Origin: Bacillota bacterium
GTDB lineage: Bacteria > Bacillota > Clostridia > Lachnospirales > Lachnospiraceae
NCBI GenBank assembly: GCA_023395555.1
Contig: JAEWYQ010000018.1
Span: 1 to 64,000 of the forward strand
Direction of reading: 5' to 3'
Length of the DNA stretch: 64,000 nucleotides
Shown here in pieces: positions 7,926 through 15,917 of the stretch (its first letter is position 1; each line of letters opens with the position of its first letter). Under the pieces are notes generated by a model. That model was not told where the DNA came from and made no database searches. It saw only the letters and a list, made by a program, of their open reading frames with translations. A program made the position numbers and the translations under genes.

Positions 7926-8318
7926 ATGACAGAAGAAACCAAAATGATCTTAGAAGAAATCATATCAATAAGAAACGGCATGTCAAGCATGGAAAAATCA
8001 TTAAAGAACGAGATCACCTCAATAAGAACTAACATGTCAGGCATGGAAAAATCATTAAAGAGCGAGGTCATATCAATAAGAACTGACATGTCGAGCATGG
8101 AAAAATCATTAAAAAACGAGACCACATCAATTCAATTGACCCTTGAAAACGAAATCACCCCTAACATAAAGGCCGTAGCCGAAGCGCATCTTGATCTGAC
8201 CAGAAAACTTGATGAAGCCTTAAAGGTGGAGCAGGAAAGGGAAATGTTACTTATCCGTATGAATATCCTTGAAAATGAAATGCGAAAGGTAAAAGAACGC
8301 CTTGCAGAAATTGCATAA
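7926..8318 (+). CDS. Coiled-coil protein with three 18-residue tandem repeats
   Basis: The 130-residue hydrophilic protein has three near-identical 18-residue repeats at residues 12-29, 30-47 and 48-65 (consensus ISIRTxMSSMEKSLKNE), then a heptad-rich helix rich in Lys, Glu and Leu. The repeats are encoded by 54-base tandem units at 7959-8120. No signal peptide or catalytic motif is present. SD AGGAGG lies 7 bases before the ATG. A protein of the same style, with 7-residue repeats, occurs at 29787-30188. The function is unknown. Confidence 0.7.
   Translation: MTEETKMILEEIISIRNGMSSMEKSLKNEITSIRTNMSGMEKSLKSEVISIRTDMSSMEKSLKNETTSIQLTLENEITPNIKAVAEAHLDLTRKLDEALKVEQEREMLLIRMNILENEMRKVKERLAEIA
7959..8120 (+). 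repeat. Three tandem 54-base units inside a coding region
   Basis: Units 7959-8012, 8013-8066 and 8067-8120 each encode 18 residues. The ATGGAAAAATCATTAAA core is the same in all three. The unit length keeps the frame, so copy-number change would only lengthen or shorten the coiled coil. Confidence 0.85.
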
Positions 8319-8383
8319 ATGTTGCTATTTTTCATAACATTATTTGTCCAGATATAATGTTTCAATGTTTCTTAGCAATTGTA

Positions 8384-8417
8384 TACTATTCGTTAAACAT
8401 GTGTTTTGCGAATAGTA
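8384..8417. other. Intergenic hairpin between the coiled-coil and membrane-protein genes
   Basis: Arms 8384-8392 and 8409-8417 (TACTATTCG/CGAATAGTA) form a 9-bp stem with a 16-base loop. No clear T-run follows, so terminator function is uncertain. I see no other element in 8319-8557. Confidence 0.4.
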
Positions 8418-8557
8418 ATTTGAGATAAGACGGATATTTATTCCACTGATATTTTATTCCATATCCCCACCCGCGTGTTTATTCGACAAAAGCAGTAACA
8501 AAAGGGGTTCTAACGTCATAAAATGAATAAGGAATAATGTATTAAAGGAGTGATTTT

Positions 8558-8869
8558 ATGGACTTTATCCGTTTTTTCTTAATTTGGTTGGTTCCCGGAC
8601 TATTTGGTGCGGTGGCCTTCAGTATCATTGCCCGTTGCAGAACTCGCATTGATCCGTACGTTGCATTGATGATAGACTTGTTAACTTTTACTACAATGAT
8701 TACGGGGTTATTCTTGTTTAAGGGTATTCTTACAATTGCAGCTCTGATAGCAGAATTTGAATGTCTGAGCTTTACCAGAAGATATATCCTGCTGAGCATA
8801 CTCATATCCATATTATGGGGATTGTTATTAGGGTTGCTGCGGCGCTTATTCTTCTGGATCCGCAGATAG
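8558..8869 (+). CDS. Small hydrophobic membrane protein, intact paralogue of 4249-4563
   Basis: The 103-residue protein has three predicted membrane segments (about 5-25, 35-60 and 78-98) and ends in basic residues (LLRRLFFWIRR), suggesting a cytoplasmic tail. SD AAAGGAG lies before the ATG. It has no recognised domain. The degraded second copy at 4249-4563 on the other strand shows that this gene is mobile or duplicated in this genome. A strong terminator follows directly. Confidence 0.65.
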   Translation: MDFIRFFLIWLVPGLFGAVAFSIIARCRTRIDPYVALMIDLLTFTTMITGLFLFKGILTIAALIAEFECLSFTRRYILLSILISILWGLLLGLLRRLFFWIRR

Positions 8870-8887
8870 CAATTTATCTGCTTCCGC

Positions 8888-8922
8888 AAAATGAGGCGAA
8901 TCCATCCGGTTCGCCTCATTTT
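8888..8922. terminator. Strong bidirectional terminator
   Basis: A perfect 13-bp stem (8888-8900 with 8910-8922) with a 9-base loop has A-rich and T-rich flanks on both sides. It can end transcripts of the plus-strand membrane protein and of the minus-strand capsule cluster whose last gene ends at 9019. Confidence 0.85.
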
Positions 8923-9018
8923 TGGTATTTTATTCTTTATAAACTCCAACTCCCTTTCGGAACGCATTAATTCTTCTGTTACGAAAGCTACTCTGTGATC
9001 CATGTCTCCTGCTATTCT

Positions 9019-10890
9019 TCATGTTTTATCCGTATTCTCACTCTTATTAACTTCCTCCGGCTCCCTGTAGCTTGGAACAACCTGCTTAATTGCCTTTCGG
9101 ATCTCCGTACAGGATTGGGTTTCCAATGCTTGCGAAAGAATTCTTAGCATTTCTTTCATATCATGAATTGATATATTATCCTGGCGGTCAATAAATATTT
9201 TATGATTTTTTGTTGCTATGAGTTCTTCGCTGCTAATCAGAAGTTCCTCATACAGCTTCTCACCGGGCCGTAGCCCTGTCTCAATAATCGGAATCTCCGT
9301 ATATGGAATATGACCTGACAATCGAATCAAATTTTCCGCCAGTTCGATAATCTTTACCGGCTTCCCCATATCCAATACATACACCTCACTGCTGTTAGCC
9401 ATTGCTCCGGCTTCCAGTACCAGTTCAGCTGCTTCCGTAATTGTCATAAAGTAGCGGACAATCCGCTTGTCAGTAATGGTTACCGGTCCGCCCTCCGCAA
9501 TCTGCTTTTGAAACAGGGGGATAACCGACCCGTTTGACCCGAGTACATTGCCAAATCGTACAGCAACAAATTCCGTTTTGCTCCTTTCCCTCATACTTTG
9601 CAGAAGCATCTCACAGATACGCTTGCTGGCACCCATGATACTGGTTGGATTTACCGCTTTATCCGTGGATATCAGTACAAATTTTTCCACTCCATAATGG
9701 TCAGCGGCCTGTACCAGATGATAGGTTCCATAGATATTGTTCCTGATTGCCTCATCGGGATTATTTTCCATCAGAGGAACATGTTTATGCGCCGCCGCAT
9801 GGAAGATAATATTCGGCCGGTGCTTCTCCATCAGCTGGAACATCTTCTTCTTATCCCGGACAGAAGCAATCTCAATAATCAGCTTCTTCCGGTCTCCATA
9901 GCACCGGAGCAGCTCCTGCTGTATCTCGTAGGCATTGTTCTCATAAATATCCACAATAATTAATTTATTAATATTTCTCTTGGCGATCTGCCTGCATAAT
10001 TCCGAGCCGATGGATCCTCCTCCCCCTGTCACCATGATGGTTTTATCCAGAAGGAACTGCTCCAGCTCCTCGTTGTTCAGCGTTACCTGCTCTCTCCCCA
10101 GCAGCTCCTCAATCTTCATCTTCCTGATATTATTCCAAAGATCGGTCTCCCCCTGCTCCAGTACGGCAAAGGAATCCGGAAGAGTTCTTACCAAACAATT
10201 ATGGTTGGCGCAAGTATCCAGAATATATTTTTTCTTGTCCGCCGATAAGGAAGGAATTGTAATTACGATTTCCCGAACCGGTGTTGTTTCCAGGATTTGT
10301 TCCAGGTTGGTTACCGGTCCTTTCACCGGAACATGATGAATCCGTTTCCCGATTTTCTCCTCACTGTCATCGATAAAGAATACCGTATTATAATTGTATT
10401 TGGGATTGGCTTCGATTTCCTCCAGCAGCTTAGCCCCGGCCTCTCCGGCTCCATAAATCGCAAAAGGAATTTTGTTTCTGCGAAATTTGCTCCGGTAGTG
10501 CCGAAGCTGCCGATAACACATTCTCATAGAGAGAATGCCGAGAAAGGAGACGGAATATCCTGTTAAGGAAAAGATTACAGGAAGCCGGCTGCCGGTAACC
10601 ACTCTGTCCAATATGATAAATATCAGAAAAGCATTGATACCCCCGAACAGCAGCATCAGATATTCCGTACTCTGTGCATATCTCCAAAGACTATCATAGG
10701 TATGAAAAAAGACCTGTGCCGCGGCCCAGCATAAGGTGAATAAAAGCAAATTCACCAGCAGTGAAGAAAAGCTCTTATTCTCTATTCCGATATCTTCCGG
10801 AAACAGATAAAACAGGCCGCTGCTTACGAAAATAATTATGAATAAATCTAATATAAAAACGATCCATTTCCGATATTTACAAATCAACAT
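9019..10890 (-). CDS. Membrane-bound UDP-GlcNAc 4,6-dehydratase (FlaA1/PglF/CapD family)
   Basis: The 623-residue protein has four N-terminal membrane helices, a first Rossmann region (IYGAGEAG, about 145-152) and a C-terminal SDR domain with TGGGGSIG (about 288-295). The active site reads STDKAVNPTSIMGASKR, an S-M-K triad with Met in place of the usual Tyr. That is typical of PglF/WbpM-type enzymes, which make UDP-4-keto-6-deoxy-GlcNAc without C5 inversion. The start at 10890 is chosen because GGAGGT lies 7 bases upstream; an earlier TTG at 10920 has none. It is the last gene of the capsule cluster, 333 bases from its neighbour. Confidence 0.9.
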   Translation of the reverse strand: MLICKYRKWIVFILDLFIIIFVSSGLFYLFPEDIGIENKSFSSLLVNLLLFTLCWAAAQVFFHTYDSLWRYAQSTEYLMLLFGGINAFLIFIILDRVVTGSRLPVIFSLTGYSVSFLGILSMRMCYRQLRHYRSKFRRNKIPFAIYGAGEAGAKLLEEIEANPKYNYNTVFFIDDSEEKIGKRIHHVPVKGPVTNLEQILETTPVREIVITIPSLSADKKKYILDTCANHNCLVRTLPDSFAVLEQGETDLWNNIRKMKIEELLGREQVTLNNEELEQFLLDKTIMVTGGGGSIGSELCRQIAKRNINKLIIVDIYENNAYEIQQELLRCYGDRKKLIIEIASVRDKKKMFQLMEKHRPNIIFHAAAHKHVPLMENNPDEAIRNNIYGTYHLVQAADHYGVEKFVLISTDKAVNPTSIMGASKRICEMLLQSMRERSKTEFVAVRFGNVLGSNGSVIPLFQKQIAEGGPVTITDKRIVRYFMTITEAAELVLEAGAMANSSEVYVLDMGKPVKIIELAENLIRLSGHIPYTEIPIIETGLRPGEKLYEELLISSEELIATKNHKIFIDRQDNISIHDMKEMLRILSQALETQSCTEIRKAIKQVVPSYREPEEVNKSENTDKT

Positions 10891-10922
10891 TTTATTTACC
10901 TCCAAAACAAGCCCGCCCAACT

Positions 10923-10977
10923 ATAAAAGTTCAGCCTTGCCTGGCCCGTGGGATGCCGGACAAGGCTGAACTTTTAT
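10923..10977. repeat. 17-bp perfect inverted repeat just upstream of the 4,6-dehydratase gene
   Basis: Arms 10923-10939 and 10961-10977 are exact reverse complements with a 21-base loop. On the minus strand the hairpin ends about 20 bases before the GGAGGT site of the 9019-10890 gene. No U-tract follows, so it may be a leader structure or RNA-end barrier rather than a terminator. Confidence 0.8.
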
Positions 10978-11140
10978 CTCAACTATTCATCATATAAAAT
11001 CATAGGAACCAATCGTTGGACGGGTCAAAATGCGGAGTACAGATTGCTGTGACGATACCTTCTTCCAGCATAAGCTCTTTATTTCTTATCTAATGTTATA
11101 ATATGTCAAAACAACAGATTAAGTGAATCCTGATCCCCTT
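10978..11140. other. Intergenic stretch between two capsule genes
   Basis: This gap between the glycosyltransferase gene at 11224 and the dehydratase gene is flanked by two long hairpins. A minus-strand promoter for the last gene could lie here, but I cannot name one with confidence. No frame with a binding site is present. Confidence 0.3.
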
Positions 11141-11205
11141 GATCTACGAATAACAGCCCGCCGGAAACTCTGATAAGATGTTCGGTGGGCTGTTATTCGT
11201 AGATC
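11141..11205. repeat. 23-bp inverted repeat after the GT2 gene
   Basis: Arms 11141-11163 and 11183-11205 pair over 23 bases with one G.T mismatch and a 19-base loop. On the minus strand it lies just after the stop of the 11224-12177 gene, the position of a terminator, but A/G-rich sequence follows instead of a T-run. Confidence 0.8.
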
Positions 11206-11223
11206 GATTATTTTGCGCTCCTT

Positions 11224-12177
11224 CTAAAAAAGCTTTCGTATGGTGGAGCTGCTTAGAAAGATCAGAGGAAGGGAGCAAAACAGACTATGCCGGACAAACC
11301 GAAGCCTCTTCTTCTCTCCTTCTTTATGACAAAGCCCATAGGAGGACTGCTTTCCCTTATGGATTACCGGGGAGGTATCGGCCGCAACCGCTTTAAGCCC
11401 CGCTTTTTTTAGATATACCGACAGATTGAGTTCTTCGCCGTATAGAAAGGTTTTGGGGTACAGTTGATTATAAAATTTAAAGTATTCCTTTGTCAGCAAA
11501 AACGCACAGCCCTGTATCCGGCAGAAATCCTCTGCTTTATTACCGGATGCTCGGGACTTCGGGCTTATATCATCTTTTTCCCCCTTTTTATCCGTTAGAA
11601 TATACTTCGAGAAAATGATATAAAGCTCGCAGAGCCGCCGGATCAGTTTTCCTAAGCCTTTGAACAGTAATTTATGGAGAACCCGTAAAATCCTGCGTAA
11701 GTGGTTCGGTAAGCTCATATAAAGAACATACAGCCAGGTAAAGGCAATCGTTTTGTAAGGGTCTGTTGTATTCACAGAAAAAGGCTGGGGGTTATGATCC
11801 GTATCATAGACCGCGGGAGAAATCACTCCAATCTCCTCCCCTCTCGCCGCCAGCAGTTCTTCAAAAAGTGTTTCCTTAAATATGACATCACTGTTGCAGA
11901 TAAAGCAGTCTTCCGCACCAAAATGTGTCCGCGCATATCGGATGCCGCAATTATTCCCCCTGGCAAACCCCAGGTTCTTCTTAAGTCTCTTCACGGTAAC
12001 ATGGGGGACCCTCCGAAACCTCCTCCTTAAAATCTCATAGGACCCGTCACCCGAACCATTGTCCACAACTACGATTTCATATCCGCTCCCCTGCTGCTTT
12101 AAGGCGCTCATAACACAGTCGATGGTTTCTTGATAATTCTTATAATGGAGTATGATAATTCCTAATCTGGTATGCAT
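11224..12177 (-). CDS. Family 2 glycosyltransferase, rhamnosyltransferase-like
   Basis: The 317-residue GT-A enzyme begins with GIIILHYKNYQETIDCV, has the VVVDNGSGDGS nucleotide-binding motif (about 36-46) and CNSDVIF as a DXD-like site (about 93-99). The pattern LKKNLGFARGNNCGIRYA is typical of rhamnosyltransferase-like GT2 enzymes. A long insert (about 165-215) separates the catalytic core from the C-terminal acceptor region with GEELNLSVYLKKAG. It is cytoplasmic and expected to add one sugar to the lipid-linked repeat unit. SD AGGGGAAGGG is visible. The flippase gene ends 11 bases upstream. Confidence 0.85.
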   Translation of the reverse strand: MHTRLGIIILHYKNYQETIDCVMSALKQQGSGYEIVVVDNGSGDGSYEILRRRFRRVPHVTVKRLKKNLGFARGNNCGIRYARTHFGAEDCFICNSDVIFKETLFEELLAARGEEIGVISPAVYDTDHNPQPFSVNTTDPYKTIAFTWLYVLYMSLPNHLRRILRVLHKLLFKGLGKLIRRLCELYIIFSKYILTDKKGEKDDISPKSRASGNKAEDFCRIQGCAFLLTKEYFKFYNQLYPKTFLYGEELNLSVYLKKAGLKAVAADTSPVIHKGKQSSYGLCHKEGEKKRLRFVRHSLFCSLPLIFLSSSTIRKLF

Positions 12178-12188
12178 AAGCCCTTCCC

Positions 12189-13718
12189 CTAAAAGATTGA
12201 TTTCTTCTTAAACATAGATAAAAACAACTCTTTTTCATATTGATTTAAGCTGAACTTCCAGAACAGAACAAGATAGATTAATACCATAACAATACCTTTT
12301 AACACGAACAGAAGGATGCTTCCCCTTGGTAAACATGCAATCAGAGCTGCTGCCATCATCGATATAAGCAGGCAGCCGCCCATTTTCACAAAGCATTCCC
12401 GAAAGAACCGGAATACATTAATATGCAGCTTGCGGTGATAGATCACATTCATAGCCGCTGTCCGGAACAAATAGGCCGTGCAGACCGATACTGCCGCTCC
12501 CACTTCCTGAAACTCCCTGGTTAATAGGATGGATAAAGCGATATTAATTACTGCCATGAGAGTGTAGACAGCGGACTGGAGCTTTACCATCCCTGCCGCC
12601 GTTACGGTAAGGGCGGCTATGTGCTGAGGAAGCTCCAAGATGCTGGGCAGTACTAAAAGCAGGATACAGAGATAGGCCCTCTGAAAACCGTCTCCCAGCC
12701 AAAAGCCGATAAAATCCCTTCCCACAGCCAGAAAACCCACATAGATCAACCCGATAAGAAAGAGCTGTATCCGCCCTACCTTGATCATCAGCTCCAAAAG
12801 GTTCTCTTCCCTGCGCTCCTTACCAAGGATTCGGGATACCCTTGGAAGAAATAGTCCGTTTATTGCAGTGGCAAAGGTATATATAATACCTTCGATGGTG
12901 GCGGCTGTACCAAATACCGATATGCTTATGGCGCCGCTATAGATTCCCAGGATACTGGGTATGATATTGTATATAAATCGCTGGGCAACGTTAATTACCG
13001 TGGACCATAGAGAGAACCGGAATATTTCCGCTTTGGCTTTGCCTCCCCTGTAACGGAAGTTTACCTTGATACGGGTTGTTTTTTTAACAAGGAAGAATTT
13101 GATCAGGATATTGATGCCCCCGGTCACCGCATTAAGAAGAACCAGGGTATACAAACCGCAGCCCAGGCTTAATGCCAGGATAATAAGACCCATGTTCAGG
13201 ATTTTGTAGAACAGCTCACAGGCTTTTAGCTGCACGAATTTCTCAAAGGAGGTAAGAATGCCGTTTAAGGTGCCGAAGGGAAAGGTTATGATGCTGTAAG
13301 CGGAAGCGATGAGAAATATAATCTTAAGCTTGCTGATTTCCTCCAGAGAAAGCTCCCTGTAAATACTGCCTATATGAAAGTACACAATCGTCAGAGCAGC
13401 TGCGATTACAATATCCAATACAATAAACAGCTTGTAAATGACACCGAGAAGATTATTCACTGCCTCTTCGTCATTCTCAGCATTATAAAGGGACAGAAAA
13501 CGGGTAACCGCGGCTCCCAGACCAAAATCCATGACAAGAATTCCAATCAGGGAAACGGAAAGGGTATATAGTCCGTAGCTATCCTGTCCCAGATTTCGAA
13601 TCATCCAAGGTGTATAGATCAGCCCTGCCATAAGATTGATGCCTATGGTGATATAGCCTAATACAGCGCCTCTTTTTATCTGTCTGGAGCTCTCCGTTTC
13701 CTTGCTGTCACTCATCAT
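12189..13718 (-). CDS. Polysaccharide flippase (Wzx, MOP superfamily)
   Basis: The 509-residue protein has about 12-14 membrane helices and the PST/MATE-like N-terminus (AVLGYITIGINLMAGLIYTP). Such proteins move the undecaprenyl-linked repeat unit across the membrane. It sits among glycosyltransferases and near the EpsG-like polymerase, which supports a Wzx/Wzy pathway. Short gaps on both sides (11 and 29 bases) show it is inside the operon. The second of the two first ATGs could also be the start. Confidence 0.9.
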   Translation of the reverse strand: MMSDSKETESSRQIKRGAVLGYITIGINLMAGLIYTPWMIRNLGQDSYGLYTLSVSLIGILVMDFGLGAAVTRFLSLYNAENDEEAVNNLLGVIYKLFIVLDIVIAAALTIVYFHIGSIYRELSLEEISKLKIIFLIASAYSIITFPFGTLNGILTSFEKFVQLKACELFYKILNMGLIILALSLGCGLYTLVLLNAVTGGINILIKFFLVKKTTRIKVNFRYRGGKAKAEIFRFSLWSTVINVAQRFIYNIIPSILGIYSGAISISVFGTAATIEGIIYTFATAINGLFLPRVSRILGKERREENLLELMIKVGRIQLFLIGLIYVGFLAVGRDFIGFWLGDGFQRAYLCILLLVLPSILELPQHIAALTVTAAGMVKLQSAVYTLMAVINIALSILLTREFQEVGAAVSVCTAYLFRTAAMNVIYHRKLHINVFRFFRECFVKMGGCLLISMMAAALIACLPRGSILLFVLKGIVMVLIYLVLFWKFSLNQYEKELFLSMFKKKSIF

Positions 13719-13747
13719 CCATCCCCACTGCTTTCTTTGTTAAATCT

Positions 13748-14752
13748 TTATTTGCTTCCCGTAAATATACGAATCAGGCTTTTTCTGAGGCCCTTGTAGT
13801 CCTTGTATTTAATCCGGAGGAACAGGCTGGCGAATTTCCTGAAATATCGTACCAGAGGATGGCCTTTTGCCATAATCCGATCTATTCTGTCCCTGAATTC
13901 CGTGTCGTCTATGACATAGGGCGGATGCTTTAAGGGAAAGTCAAGTTCATAGGTCTCCATGTGGAAAATTCGCCGTATTCCCTTTGGAAGCAATCGGATA
14001 TCGGAAACAGAATGCGTACTGTTCGCTGTAATTCCGATGTTGGATATCATGTTTTTGGCCGGTACAATGTTCAACCGGTGGTTTAAGTGCATGCTGGTGC
14101 TAAGAACCGATTCATAATGGGCCTTCCCCGAACGCTGATGCCGCTTCAAGTTACTGATGTGCTGTCCTCCGTCAGAAAAAGTGTCGATATAGCATTTTAA
14201 CTGATTCAAATGAAAGGAGTCCTTCAGTATTTTATAATCACCGTCCCAGGTATCCACTACTCTCTTCCAGGATGCCCAGCCGCAGATGGAGCCTGAGGTA
14301 GTAAACAGATAATCATAGGGTGTATACTCACATATGCCGGTATTGTTCATACCACATATCATGTTAATTCTTTCATCCTCCTTATATTTTTCCAAAAGCT
14401 CTTTACAGAAGGGAAAGAAGCTGAGGGAGGGGACATCGTCATCCTCCAGTACAATTCCTGCGGTCTCTGTCTGGAACATCCATTTCTGTGCAATATATTC
14501 CGATGGGTCACAACCGACATTTTCCCTCTGAAAATAGGTATGTACCTCACAGTTCCAATCGATATCATAGGCGATGGCCCGGCACTTTATGATGCCGTCC
14601 ATATCCTCCGGCCTTTCCTTTCTGGGACCGTCCTGGTACAAATAAAGCTTTGTCGGCCTCACTTCCTTTATGACCTCAAATACCCTTTTAAACTGATTCG
14701 GTCTGGCGAAAAAAATTAATAACACTGCGATATCAATCTTGGCCTCTTTCAT
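13748..14752 (-). CDS. GNT-I-like glycosyltransferase (HlpA-type)
   Basis: The 334-residue protein begins with IDIAVLLIFFARPNQFKRVF and has LYLYQDGPR (about 36-44) and LEDDDVPS, an acidic DXD-like cluster. This layout matches the 'hemolytic protein HlpA-like' family, which shares a fold with eukaryotic N-acetylglucosaminyltransferase I. No membrane segment is evident. SD GAGAGGT precedes the ATG. In this cluster it should transfer a sugar to the growing repeat unit; the donor is not deducible. Confidence 0.75.
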   Translation of the reverse strand: MKEAKIDIAVLLIFFARPNQFKRVFEVIKEVRPTKLYLYQDGPRKERPEDMDGIIKCRAIAYDIDWNCEVHTYFQRENVGCDPSEYIAQKWMFQTETAGIVLEDDDVPSLSFFPFCKELLEKYKEDERINMICGMNNTGICEYTPYDYLFTTSGSICGWASWKRVVDTWDGDYKILKDSFHLNQLKCYIDTFSDGGQHISNLKRHQRSGKAHYESVLSTSMHLNHRLNIVPAKNMISNIGITANSTHSVSDIRLLPKGIRRIFHMETYELDFPLKHPPYVIDDTEFRDRIDRIMAKGHPLVRYFRKFASLFLRIKYKDYKGLRKSLIRIFTGSK

Positions 14753-14793
14753 AACTACCTCTCATTCCCATTCTAACGGCACTTTCGATAAAA

Positions 14794-15861
14794 TCAACTT
14801 AATATCCATATATAAGGAACAAGGTTTCCGTCTCTTAAGGTACGGTAAAGGAAGAAAATTCCGAAAAATATTACCGAAAGCAATACCAGGCATTTTCTGA
14901 TTCTCTCCTCCTCTTCCCCGTTGGATTTCAAGGAAAGGATGCGGTCCAGCAATATGATGCTGGCATACAGGTAATAGAATGCCGGTCTCTCGGCCGTTCT
15001 TGTGAACATTCTGAATATCCACAGCAGGATTACCGCAAAATGCATATTCAAAAAGAAAAGATTATCCGGATCTGCAGCCATCAGCTTTTCCCGGTATACA
15101 ATGCCCAGAAATGCGATAACCAGGAGAATTGCCAGGAAAATGCCTCCGTTTTTGGTGCTTTCAATCACATAATCATAATTCATCCAATCCGCGATCCAGG
15201 TATACAGCCTCTGAAAAAGCAATCCAATGATTCCGTAAACGCCTAGAATAACCAGATGGTACTTCGTTTTCCAGGGTACTCTTGCGATGAGAAAAGCCGG
15301 AAGGAAAAATAAGGCCGACTTATGCAGGAAATAGGCAGATCCCACCAGAAGCAGAAAGGGAAGGAGCTTCCTTCTTCTTGCGGCTTCATAGGCAAAGAGG
15401 CACACCGACATGGCCAGCACCTGCCGCAGTCCCGCCATGGAGAATGCAAACAGACCTATGGTATAATAAAAATAGATGGCATATTTTTTGCTCCAGGCAT
15501 AACGCTTCAGAAAGAAAAACAGGCTTATGCAGAGGAATGCAGAGGTGACGGCAAAGTAAAAAAAGATGCTGTAATGAAGCTTCCCAATTAATTTGGTCAG
15601 GATATAAAAGCCGGCTTCCATATTTCTTTCCCAGTAAAACGAGATGCTCTTATTAACGGAATCAAGAAAGTTATTTGCATATCTGCTATAGTCTCCGGAA
15701 AAGGGCGCTTTAAAAATCATAAGAAAATAAACCAAAAAACAGGAAAAAAGAAGAACCGCATTATTTCCGTTTTGGGCAGAATATTTTGTATGCTCCGTTT
15801 TTTTTATTTGAAACAGTGCCAATGCAGCAAGAATTAACAATAAGGAACCATATACTATCAA
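14794..15861 (-). CDS. EpsG-family membrane protein, probable Wzy polymerase
   Basis: The 355-residue protein has about ten membrane helices and the EpsG pattern: APFSGDYSRYAN (about 51-62), MEAGFYILTKLI and GLRQVLAMS with conserved Arg. EpsG/Wzy proteins polymerise the flipped repeat units outside the membrane. The start is a TTG at 15861 with GGGAGATAGGA directly upstream; no nearby ATG fits. It is the only polymerase candidate in the cluster. Confidence 0.8.
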   Translation of the reverse strand: MIVYGSLLLILAALALFQIKKTEHTKYSAQNGNNAVLLFSCFLVYFLMIFKAPFSGDYSRYANNFLDSVNKSISFYWERNMEAGFYILTKLIGKLHYSIFFYFAVTSAFLCISLFFFLKRYAWSKKYAIYFYYTIGLFAFSMAGLRQVLAMSVCLFAYEAARRRKLLPFLLLVGSAYFLHKSALFFLPAFLIARVPWKTKYHLVILGVYGIIGLLFQRLYTWIADWMNYDYVIESTKNGGIFLAILLVIAFLGIVYREKLMAADPDNLFFLNMHFAVILLWIFRMFTRTAERPAFYYLYASIILLDRILSLKSNGEEEERIRKCLVLLSVIFFGIFFLYRTLRDGNLVPYIWILS

Positions 15862-15917
15862 TCCTATCTCCCATCTGCCGCTTAAGCGGCTCTTTTTTTG
15901 GCGTCCGTCTTATGATT

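Noticed and set aside
11178..11396. Plus-strand frame opposite the GT2 gene
   Set aside because: Antisense to a gene with clear motifs; it starts in a hairpin and has no SD.
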